From assembly GCA_001787465.1 (NCBI GenBank), contig MFXJ01000045.1:1-9198 (forward strand): a DNA stretch of 9,198 bases, written 5' to 3'. This DNA is from Candidatus Peregrinibacteria bacterium RIFOXYB2_FULL_32_7 (GTDB taxonomy: Bacteria > Patescibacteriota > Gracilibacteria > UBA1369 > GWF2-33-10). The notes beneath the pieces were generated by a model, which ran no database searches, had not been told where the DNA came from, and saw only the letters and a program-made list of their open reading frames with translations. The position numbers and the translations under genes were made by a program. Below, one piece after another: positions 1 through 6,014 of the stretch. Within the stretch, counting starts at the first letter, position 1. Every line of letters begins with the position of its first letter.

Positions 1-1
1 C

Positions 2-49
2 CTTTATGAACTCCGTAATTACCCAACAGAAGATTTTATTGAAAATTAA
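2..49 (+). CDS. C-terminal end of an upstream gene (partial)
   Basis: An open frame enters from the left edge and ends at TAA (47-49), giving the last 15 residues, LYELRNYPTEDFIEN. It ends 21 bases before the tgt ATG on the same strand, a spacing that fits an upstream co-transcribed gene. The fragment is too short to assign to a family, and a chance open frame of this length is possible. Confidence 0.35.
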   Translation, partial: LYELRNYPTEDFIEN

Positions 50-70
50 ATTATATAAAAATTTCAATCA

Positions 71-1228
71 ATGTTTTCCTTCAAAATTCACTCCATCGAT
101 AAAAATGCTCGTACTGGTCTGATCAAAACCAATCACGGCGAAATAGAAACTCCGATCTTTATGCCCTGTGGCACCAAAGGCACTGTTAAATCTTTGGATC
201 CTGACGACTTGAATAAATTAAATGTTCAGATCCTTCTAGGAAACACTTATCATCTACATTTTCGTCCTGGTGAAAATTTAATTAAATCAATGGGCGGACT
301 TCATAAATGGATGCACTGGGATAAACCAATTTTAACAGATTCAGGCGGATTTCAAGTATTTTCTTTTGGACAAGGAGAAAAAAAAGGACTTGATATAAAA
401 GCCCCAAAAATTACTAACGAAGGAGTAGAATTTTATTCTCCATACGACGGTTCAAAACATTTTTTCACGCCGGAAAAAGCAATTCAAATTCAAAAAGACC
501 TTGGATCAGATATTATGATGGCTTTTGATGAATGCGCTCCTGCTGATTGTGATAAAATTTATGCAAAATCAGCTATGCAAAGAACACATAATTGGGCACT
601 GAAATGTTTTAAAGAATATCAAAAACTAACTAAAGAAAATGAAAATATGGGAACGCTTTTCCCGATTATTCAAGGAGTTATTTTTGAAGATTTACGAATT
701 GAATCAGCGAAATTTATGGCTGATTTGGATTTACCAGGAATAGCCATTGGCGGATTAAGCGTAGGTGAAGGTAAAGAAATTATGTATAATACTTTAGACA
801 TTATAAATCCATATTTACCAAAAGAAAAACCTAGATATTTAATGGGAGTTGGCACGCCTGAAGATTTATTAAATGGAGTAGAAAGAGGAATTGATATGTT
901 TGATTGCGTCTTACCAACCAGATTTGCCAGACACGGAACTATTTGGACGAAATTTGGCAGAATTAATGTGCGAAACAAAGAATATACTAATTCAGATAAA
1001 CCAATTGATGAAGATTGCGTTTGTTATGCCTGCAAACACTTCACTTTAAGCTACATCCAGCATTTATTCAAAGAAAAAGAAATTCTAGGAATAAGATTAA
1101 TGACTATTCATAATTTACATTTTTTGCTAAATTTAATGGCGGAAATTAGGAAAGCGATTAAAGAGAAAAGATTCGAAAAATTTAAAAAGGATTTTTTAGA
1201 AAATTTCGAAATAAATCCTGAAATTTAA
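71..1228 (+). CDS. tgt: Queuine/preQ1 tRNA-ribosyltransferase (tRNA-guanine transglycosylase)
   Basis: This enzyme exchanges guanine 34 in the anticodon of GUN tRNAs (Asp, Asn, His, Tyr) for a queuosine precursor; bacterial enzymes use preQ1. The 385 residues are close to the usual bacterial length of about 370-380. Family landmarks appear in order: LLGNTYHL (55-62), DSGGFQVFS with the conserved Asp90, MAFDECAP (150-157), the GIAIGGLSVGEG substrate loop (223-234), and DMFDCVLPTR with nucleophile Asp278. The zinc site is CxCxxC at Cys316, Cys318 and Cys321 plus His347. All key residues are present, so it should be active. The ATG at 71 gives the expected N-terminus but has no Shine-Dalgarno sequence, only an A/T leader. 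nadB follows after 14 bases and is probably co-transcribed. No queuosine synthesis gene (queC-G, queA) is in the window, so the base may be salvaged or made by genes elsewhere. Confidence 0.97.
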   Translation: MFSFKIHSIDKNARTGLIKTNHGEIETPIFMPCGTKGTVKSLDPDDLNKLNVQILLGNTYHLHFRPGENLIKSMGGLHKWMHWDKPILTDSGGFQVFSFGQGEKKGLDIKAPKITNEGVEFYSPYDGSKHFFTPEKAIQIQKDLGSDIMMAFDECAPADCDKIYAKSAMQRTHNWALKCFKEYQKLTKENENMGTLFPIIQGVIFEDLRIESAKFMADLDLPGIAIGGLSVGEGKEIMYNTLDIINPYLPKEKPRYLMGVGTPEDLLNGVERGIDMFDCVLPTRFARHGTIWTKFGRINVRNKEYTNSDKPIDEDCVCYACKHFTLSYIQHLFKEKEILGIRLMTIHNLHFLLNLMAEIRKAIKEKRFEKFKKDFLENFEINPEI

Positions 1229-1242
1229 AATTATTTTTAAAA

Positions 1243-2904
1243 ATGCATAACGTCATCGTCATTGGTTCCGGAATTGCTGGACTTAATTTTGCTCTTAATG
1301 CCGCTCCATATGGCAAAGTCCTAATTGTTACTAAAAAAAAGGCAATTGAAGCTGGCACTAATTATGCGCAAGGAGGAATTGCCGGAGTTTTAAGTAAATA
1401 TGATAGTTTTGAAAAACATATTACAGATACTTTGGAAGCTGGAGCTTATCATAATGATAAAAAAGCCGTTAAATTTATGGTAGAAAAAGCTCCTGAAGCA
1501 ATCCATAATTTGATCGAATATGGAGTAAATTTTGCCAGTCATCGCGGTGAAATTTTATTAACTCAGGAAGGCGGACATAGCGAACGAAGAATCGCTTTTG
1601 TCGGAGATTATACTGGAAAAGAAATAGAAGAAACTTTACTTAAAAATGTAAAAAAACATCCAAATATTGAAATTTCTGAACATACTTTTGCCTCTGAATT
1701 AATTTTAGACAAGAAGAAAAAAACTTGCTTAGGTGTTGAAGTGATAAAAAATAAAAAAATAAAAAATTTATTTGCGAATATAATCGTTTTAGCTACTGGT
1801 GGTTGTGGACAAGTTTATCTACACACCACAAATCCTGATATTTCAACCGGAGATGGTCTTGCCATGGCAGAAACTGCCGGACTTAAATTTAAAGATTTAG
1901 AATTTATTCAATTTCACCCAACAGCATTTAATTATTGGGGCGAGGCAAAATTTCTCATTTCAGAAGCAGTCCGAGGTGAAGGTGCTTATTTAAGAAATGT
2001 CAAAGGAGAAAGATTTATGTTAAAAATTCATCCTCAAGCCGAACTGGCTCCAAGAGATATTGTTGCCAGAGAAATTTATGAAGAAAGCAAAAAAGGCCAG
2101 GTTTATCTAGATATCACTCATAAAGATCCAAAAGAAATCAAACTCAGATTTCCAAAAATTTATCAATGGTTAAAAGAATATGAATTTGATTTAACAAAAA
2201 ATTTAATTCCAATCACTCCAGCCGCACATTATTGTTGTGGAGGAATCAAAGTAAATCTAAAAGGTGAATCTGGTATAAAAAATCTCTATGCTTTCGGCGA
2301 AGTTGCCTGTACTGGAGTCCACGGCGCAAACAGACTAGCTTCCAATTCCCTAGTTGAAGCTCTAGTTTTCTCAAATCAGATTCTGAAAGCGACACTGCTG
2401 AGCGTAGCGAAGCCACCGAAAGCGACAATTCACATTGTCGCCAACATTGTCGCCAACATTGTCGCCGAGCGCAACGCCACAAAATCATACCTCCCTCTCC
2501 AAAAACCCCTAAAAGACAAACTAAATTCTATCCAAACTGAAATAAAAACCATCATGTGGAACAAGGTCGGCATCATCAGAAAAAAAGAAGAAATGCAAAC
2601 CGCCCTAAAAGAACTTCAGGCTCTGAAAGCGACACTGCTGAGCGTAGCGAAGCCATCGCCGAAAGCGACAATTCACATTGTCGCCAACATTGTCGCCAAC
2701 ATTGTCGCCGAACGCAACGCCACAAACGCCACAAACGAAAAACTAATCGAAACTAAAAATCTCCTCGCAACAGCCCAACTAATTACCAAAGCGGCTTTAA
2801 AAAGGGAAAAAAGTTTGGGAGGACATTATTTAATCTCTTCCCTTCACGACTACCCATCCTCCAAGAATCACCATACAAAATACCATAATCAAAATTGCCA
2901 CTAA
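1243..2904 (+). CDS. nadB: L-aspartate oxidase with two in-frame repeat insertions
   Basis: NadB is an FAD flavoprotein that oxidises L-aspartate to iminoaspartate, the first step of de novo NAD synthesis, and passes it to quinolinate synthase NadA. Visible landmarks are the N-terminal dinucleotide fold GSGIAGLNFA (8-17), TNYAQGGIAG (39-48), HSERR (112-116), the ATGGCGQVY segment (184-192), QFHPT (223-227), the active-site segment LAPRDIVARE (268-277) with Arg271, PAAHYCCGG (326-334), and GEVACTGVHGANRLASNSL (352-370). The C-terminal helical part shows MWNKVGIIR (438-446), then the helix ending RKKEEMQTALKELQAL, then GGHY and DYP. Two near-identical foreign-looking segments interrupt it at about 381-414 and 461-498; without them it would have about 481 residues. 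The reading frame stays intact, so this is not a pseudogene by sequence. The ATG at 1243 has an A-rich leader and no Shine-Dalgarno. The 3' end overlaps the convergent transferase gene by 75 bases. nadA and nadC are not in view. Confidence 0.95.
   Translation: MHNVIVIGSGIAGLNFALNAAPYGKVLIVTKKKAIEAGTNYAQGGIAGVLSKYDSFEKHITDTLEAGAYHNDKKAVKFMVEKAPEAIHNLIEYGVNFASHRGEILLTQEGGHSERRIAFVGDYTGKEIEETLLKNVKKHPNIEISEHTFASELILDKKKKTCLGVEVIKNKKIKNLFANIIVLATGGCGQVYLHTTNPDISTGDGLAMAETAGLKFKDLEFIQFHPTAFNYWGEAKFLISEAVRGEGAYLRNVKGERFMLKIHPQAELAPRDIVAREIYEESKKGQVYLDITHKDPKEIKLRFPKIYQWLKEYEFDLTKNLIPITPAAHYCCGGIKVNLKGESGIKNLYAFGEVACTGVHGANRLASNSLVEALVFSNQILKATLLSVAKPPKATIHIVANIVANIVAERNATKSYLPLQKPLKDKLNSIQTEIKTIMWNKVGIIRKKEEMQTALKELQALKATLLSVAKPSPKATIHIVANIVANIVAERNATNATNEKLIETKNLLATAQLITKAALKREKSLGGHYLISSLHDYPSSKNHHTKYHNQNCH
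2382..2483 (+). repeat. GC-rich protein-coding palindromic repeat, copy 1 (within nadB)
   Basis: A 102-base segment, about 54% GC, lies inside AT-rich nadB and adds residues of about 381-414 (begins LKATLLSVAK, ends VAERNATK). It matches copy 2 at all aligned positions except one substitution (2469 against 2712) and a three-base gap (after 2415). It holds a perfect 8-bp stem, gcgacaat (2422-2429) with attgtcgc (2434-2441), around a four-base loop. Then follows a 12-base tandem unit, attgtcgccaac, at 2434-2445 and 2446-2457, with a partial third. The segment falls just after the conserved FAD-domain block ending ALVFSNQI and before the helical domain, so probably in a linker. Confidence 0.9.
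2434..2466 (+). repeat. 12-base tandem repeat inside element copy 1
   Basis: The unit attgtcgccaac is present twice and then its first nine bases a third time, translating as repeated IVAN. The same array recurs in copy 2 from 2677 to 2709. The first unit also forms the right arm of the hairpin, so each unit could pair with the single left arm gcgacaat and the stem could slip between three registers. Confidence 0.85.
2622..2735 (+). repeat. GC-rich protein-coding palindromic repeat, copy 2 (within nadB)
   Basis: The repeated part is 2622-2726 (105 bases). A local duplication of the nine-base unit acgccacaa then extends it to about 2735. It encodes residues of about 461-498 in the same frame as copy 1. 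The hairpin stem is 2665-2672 with 2677-2684, and the 12-base tandem unit follows from 2677. It sits between the helix ending ALKELQAL and the next conserved helix, beginning about NEKLIETKNLL. E. coli NadB has a variable inter-helix stretch at the equivalent place. The added lengths (34 and 38 codons) are whole codons in both copies, so neither breaks the gene. Confidence 0.9.
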
Positions 2905-3876
2905 CTTCTGAGTAGAATTTGATGTAAAAAGCGCAATTGCTCCAAAAGCAGTACAAATAAAATAAAATGCAAATAGTGTTTGTCTTTCTGTAAATCCCGC
3001 TTTAATAAATCTATGATGTAAATGCTTTAAATCTCCTTTAAAAGGTGATTTTTTTTCAACTAAAACTCGCCGTAAAATAGTCCAAACAAAATCAAGGAGT
3101 GGAAATCCTAAAACCAAAGCAGTTGTTGCAATTTTAGCACCAGACAAAACCGCTAAAACTGCAATAATAAAACCCAAAAACATTGATCCTGTATCCCCCA
3201 TTAGAATTTTTGCTGGATAAAAATCAAATAACCAGAAAGCCAAACAGACAAAAACAAGAATAATACTCAAATTTGACACTACACTTTGATCAACTAAATG
3301 AAAATTTTCTCTGCTTAAAAAGAAAATCGCTAAAGCAGAAATTATAGCTAGTCCGCTTGGCAGACCATTAACTCCATCCATCCAATTCATAGCATTCATC
3401 ATTACAACTATCCATAAAATCACTAAAGAATCAGCCAAAACTATAAAATCAAAATGAAAAGAAAAAATATCAATTGGTAAAATTATTTGATTTAATAGAA
3501 CTACTCCTCCTAAAGGATTAGAAATTTCCAAAATTCCGGTCCCTGTAGCTAAAACGATCACTGCGACTAAAAACTGCACCGGCAAACGAAAATACCATTT
3601 CAAAGCTTTCAAATCATCCCAAAAATTTACAAAAATTAAAATTGTCGACGCCACAAAAACTCCCCACAATTTCATGTCAAAATCCACAAATAAAAAAACT
3701 GTAAGGAAAAAAGCCAAATATAAAATCAAGCCACCAAAATAAGGAATCGGCTTTCTGGTAAGTCCATACTTCTCAGGTTTATCCAAGAGCTGTAATCGAG
3801 GAAAATACTTCAAAGCAAACAAAATTCCGATCAAACTTAACAAAAATCCGATAATGGCTGGTAGAATATATTCCAC
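2830..3876 (-). CDS. WecA/TagO-family polyprenyl-phosphate N-acetylhexosamine-1-phosphate transferase (glycosyltransferase 4 family)
   Basis: This integral membrane enzyme would move a sugar-1-phosphate, typically GlcNAc-1-P from UDP-GlcNAc, onto undecaprenyl phosphate. That starts lipid-linked glycan, wall-polymer or O-antigen-like assembly. The 348 residues form about ten or eleven hydrophobic segments. Family motifs are the Mg-binding Asp pair WDDLKAL (86-92), NAMNWMDGVNGL (161-172), MGDTGSMFLGF (226-236) and the cytoplasmic HLHHR (285-289). The last motif favours the WecA/TagO/Rfe branch over MraY. The start is GTG at 3874-3876, 13 bases after truB ends, so it is probably the last gene of the obgE-pth-rplU-truB unit. 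No Shine-Dalgarno is visible. Its 3' end overlaps nadB on the other strand. The exact sugar and the glycan made cannot be read from the sequence, so the symbol wecA or tagO is left open. Confidence 0.93.
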   Translation of the reverse strand: MEYILPAIIGFLLSLIGILFALKYFPRLQLLDKPEKYGLTRKPIPYFGGLILYLAFFLTVFLFVDFDMKLWGVFVASTILIFVNFWDDLKALKWYFRLPVQFLVAVIVLATGTGILEISNPLGGVVLLNQIILPIDIFSFHFDFIVLADSLVILWIVVMMNAMNWMDGVNGLPSGLAIISALAIFFLSRENFHLVDQSVVSNLSIILVFVCLAFWLFDFYPAKILMGDTGSMFLGFIIAVLAVLSGAKIATTALVLGFPLLDFVWTILRRVLVEKKSPFKGDLKHLHHRFIKAGFTERQTLFAFYFICTAFGAIALFTSNSTQKLVAILIMVFCMVILGGWVVVKGRD

Positions 3877-3889
3877 AAAAAAATGAAAA

Positions 3890-4789
3890 TTAAAAATTCT
3901 TATATACTTTCAAAATCTCCCCCTCTTTCTTCAAAATCGAAACAAATTGATCATCATAAAACGCAGCTAAATTTTCCTCTTCTTTTTCAAAATGATCAAC
4001 AATAATCTTACCGCATTTCACTTTTTCAAATTCAATTTTATTTAAATTTATCCTGCAAAATAATTTATTCACAATATCATTTATTGAAATCTGCATATGA
4101 TTCGTAGCATTATCCATTTTATTCAAATCTTCAATTTTTAAACTATCCTTAATATCAAAACCACCAACTTTAACGCGTCTTAAATTTGACATTACTGCTC
4201 CGCATCCTAATTTCGCCCCTAAATCATGCACCAAAGATCGTACATATGTCCCCGAAGAACAATGAACATTAAATCTAAATCTTTTTCCCTGCCCGGATGA
4301 ATCGTTCAGACGGGTTTCCTTTATTCTATCAAAATTCTCTATCCTATAAACCGTAACTTTTCTAGCCTTTAAATCAACGTCCTCCCCCTGTCTCACTCTG
4401 TCTGACGCTCTCTTTCCATTAATTTTTAGAGCAGAATATTGCGGTGGTTTCTGCATAATTTCTCCTTCAAAAGATTTTAAGATTGTCAAAATTTCCTCAT
4501 CGCCAAAATCAACTTTTCCATCAAAAACTTCTAAATTCCCAGAAAGATCGTAAGTATCACTCTTCATTCCCAAAATCATCTCAACTTCGTAAGTTTTATC
4601 CAAATGAATCAAAAATTCCAAAAGTTTTGTTGCTTGCTTGCCAACTGCAACCACGAGTAAACCAGTAGCTAATTTATCCAAAATTCCGCTATGTCCGACC
4701 TTTTTTATGCCAAAAGCTTTTTTGACTTTATAAACAACATCAAAAGAAGTGATTCCTGAAGGCTTATCAATCAAAAGAAAAAAATCCAT
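3890..4789 (-). CDS. truB: tRNA pseudouridine(55) synthase
   Basis: TruB converts uridine 55 in the T-loop of most tRNAs to pseudouridine. The 299 residues match the bacterial length. Landmarks are LLIDKPSGITS (5-15), the catalytic segment VGHSGILDKLATG with Asp38 (31-43), KTYEV with Tyr67 (65-69), KPPQYSALKINGKRASDRVR (114-133), and CSSGTYVRSL (177-186) with the conserved Arg184. The residue after the catalytic Asp is Lys, where the family usually has Pro (GxLDP), and Thr is replaced by Ile two residues before it. A GC-rich stretch adds about 11 residues (158-168) before the RFNVHCSSG strand. The C-terminal third, after about 220, is less conserved and rich in Lys and Ile. The gene lies 68 bases after rplU; an ATG at 4789 starts the LIDKP block correctly. 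Confidence 0.95.
   Translation of the reverse strand: MDFFLLIDKPSGITSFDVVYKVKKAFGIKKVGHSGILDKLATGLLVVAVGKQATKLLEFLIHLDKTYEVEMILGMKSDTYDLSGNLEVFDGKVDFGDEEILTILKSFEGEIMQKPPQYSALKINGKRASDRVRQGEDVDLKARKVTVYRIENFDRIKETRLNDSSGQGKRFRFNVHCSSGTYVRSLVHDLGAKLGCGAVMSNLRRVKVGGFDIKDSLKIEDLNKMDNATNHMQISINDIVNKLFCRINLNKIEFEKVKCGKIIVDHFEKEEENLAAFYDDQFVSILKKEGEILKVYKNF
4286..4318 (-). repeat. GC-rich in-frame insertion in truB (candidate element)
   Basis: This is a 33-base island, about 58% GC, in AT-rich truB. It encodes residues 158-168 (ETRLNDSSGQG), between the VTVYRIENF strand and RFNVHCSSG, where other TruB proteins have a short turn. Complementary cccg (4292-4295) and cggg (4311-4314) could form a short stem. 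It is unlike the nadB repeats in sequence, and no second copy is in the window. Insertion is inferred from base composition and from family memory of the loop length. Confidence 0.45.
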
Positions 4790-4857
4790 AAAAACATCAA
4801 AAAAATTACTATTTTAACTTAATAGATAAATAAAAATAAAACAACAAATTTAAAAAA

Positions 4858-5349
4858 TTATTCCTTTTTCTTGGAGCCTACTTTTTTTACAGCAACTTTC
4901 TTTTCAGTGGCAGGTTTCTTAATAACAGCTTTCTTAATAACTTTTTTTGTAGTTTTTGGCTTCTCAGCAGATGAAATATCTTTGGTCTCTACAACTACTT
5001 TTCTAGTTTTAGGTTTTTCATTTATCTCTGTAGCTGATGTTAAAATTTTCACTACTTCAACTTCAGTATATTTCTGTCTGTGTCCCCAAGTTCTTTGGTA
5101 TCTCTTCTTTGCTTTATATTTATAACCTCTGATTTTTTCACCTTTCACGTGATCAAGAACTTTTAATTCTACTTTAGCTCCTTCAACATAAGGAAATCCT
5201 AATTTCAAATCATCTTTATCAGAAATTAACAAGACCTCAGAAATCATAACCTTATCTCCAGATTTAACATTTTCGATCTTCTCTATTTCTAAAACATCTT
5301 TTTCAGAAATTTTATACTGCTTTCCTCCAGTTTTTATAATTGCAAACAC
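4858..5349 (-). CDS. rplU: 50S ribosomal protein L21 with a lysine-rich C-terminal extension
   Basis: L21 binds 23S rRNA in the large ribosomal subunit. Residues 1-102 are a standard L21: FAIIKTGGKQY (2-12), GDKV (31-34), GFPYVEGAKV (51-60), KIRGYKYKAKKRYQRTWGHR (72-91), and QKYTEVEV. The usual protein ends near residue 103. Here about 60 more residues follow, rich in Lys, Val, Thr and Ala with repeated KK pairs (KKVIKKAVIKK) and ending GSKKKE. This tail is probably disordered and may bind RNA. The start is GTG at 5347-5349, preceded by TTTTAAAAA and no Shine-Dalgarno. It lies 47 bases after pth. rpmA (L27), its common partner gene, is not next to it. Confidence 0.96.
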   Translation of the reverse strand: MFAIIKTGGKQYKISEKDVLEIEKIENVKSGDKVMISEVLLISDKDDLKLGFPYVEGAKVELKVLDHVKGEKIRGYKYKAKKRYQRTWGHRQKYTEVEVVKILTSATEINEKPKTRKVVVETKDISSAEKPKTTKKVIKKAVIKKPATEKKVAVKKVGSKKKE

Positions 5350-5364
5350 TTTTTAAAATTTTAA

Positions 5365-5391
5365 ATTATAATATATCTCTAAATTGCTCAA
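5365..5391 (-). promoter_or_regulatory. Possible weak promoter for rplU
   Basis: On the minus strand a TATAAT hexamer (5365-5370) lies 15 bases after a TTGAGC hexamer (5386-5391), in the 47-base spacer between pth and rplU. A transcript from here would start about nine bases before the GTG and be nearly leaderless. The spacer length is short and AT-rich DNA gives many chance -10 matches, so this is tentative. Confidence 0.25.
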
Positions 5392-5396
5392 AGATT

Positions 5397-5978
5397 CTAA
5401 ACAAAGCTCTTCGAAAACGCAAGATTAATTTCTGCTTTTATGAAATTTCCCACTTCAATACTCACTCCACCTAATACTTTTTCCAAAATTTCCCTTTCTT
5501 CTTGAGAAAAATTTGTCAGCACAAAACTATGTAAATCCTGTTTTTCTGGAGCATATTTCCCTCGACTTTCCGTTCCAATTCTAACTCTATAAAAATTTTT
5601 ATTGCCTAAAAATTCCAAAATTGATCTCATGCCATTATGAGTTCCAGCAGAGCCCTCATTCCTTACTCGGATTTTACCAATTTCAAGATCAACATCGTCA
5701 TAAATCACCATTAAATCTTTCTCTAAATTTATTTTATAAAAATTAACTAAAGCCGCTACTGCCTTTCCTGAATTATTCATATAAGTCAAAGGTTTTATAA
5801 AAATCACTTCTTCATCAAAAATTTTATTCTGTGAAATCAAAGCCTCAAATTTCTTATTCTCACCAAATAATGAACAATTATTTTGTTCAATAAATCCATC
5901 CAAAGCCATAAACCCAACATTATGACGGGTTTTTGCATATTCCTCTCCAGGATTACCAAGACCAATTATAAGTTTCAC
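5397..5978 (-). CDS. pth: Peptidyl-tRNA hydrolase (bacterial Pth type)
   Basis: Pth cleaves the ester bond of peptidyl-tRNAs released early from ribosomes, recycling tRNA in the cytoplasm. The 193 residues are the normal length. The signature sites are all present: IGLGNPG with Asn9 (5-11), TRHNVGF with catalytic His19 (17-23), PLTYMNNSG with Asn68 (63-71), YDDVDL with Asp94 (93-98), and GSAGTHNGMRSI with Asn115 (109-120). A Thr sits at 113, where Gly is more usual. The start is GTG at 5976-5978, preceded by TTTAAAAA and giving the expected MKLIIGLGNPG. It is the only gene in the window ending in TAG. It lies 36 bases after obgE, between two ribosome-linked genes, fitting a translation operon. 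Confidence 0.97.
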   Translation of the reverse strand: MKLIIGLGNPGEEYAKTRHNVGFMALDGFIEQNNCSLFGENKKFEALISQNKIFDEEVIFIKPLTYMNNSGKAVAALVNFYKINLEKDLMVIYDDVDLEIGKIRVRNEGSAGTHNGMRSILEFLGNKNFYRVRIGTESRGKYAPEKQDLHSFVLTNFSQEEREILEKVLGGVSIEVGNFIKAEINLAFSKSFV

Positions 5979-6014
5979 TTTTTAAATTTTAAATTTATAA
6001 TTATTTAAAATTCT

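Noticed and set aside
50..70. Promoter for tgt (TATAAA at 54-59)
   Set aside because: No -35 hexamer lies at a usable distance, and such A/T hexamers are expected by chance here.
670..978. Minus-strand open frame within tgt
   Set aside because: It lies opposite the most conserved part of tgt (substrate loop and nucleophile region) and shows no family features.
2246..2488. Open frame on the minus strand and another at 2556-2756 on the plus strand, both across the nadB repeats
   Set aside because: They are alternate readings of the GC-rich repeats, which lack stops in several frames. nadB has the conserved enzyme sequence in its own frame.
2382..2735. CRISPR array or minisatellite
   Set aside because: There are only two units, separated by 138 bases of native nadB coding sequence, and both keep the reading frame.
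4871..5125. Plus-strand frame of 84 codons rich in Phe, Thr and Val, resembling a membrane protein
   Set aside because: It is the antisense of the lysine-rich L21 tail; AAA/AAG codons read backwards give Phe and Leu.
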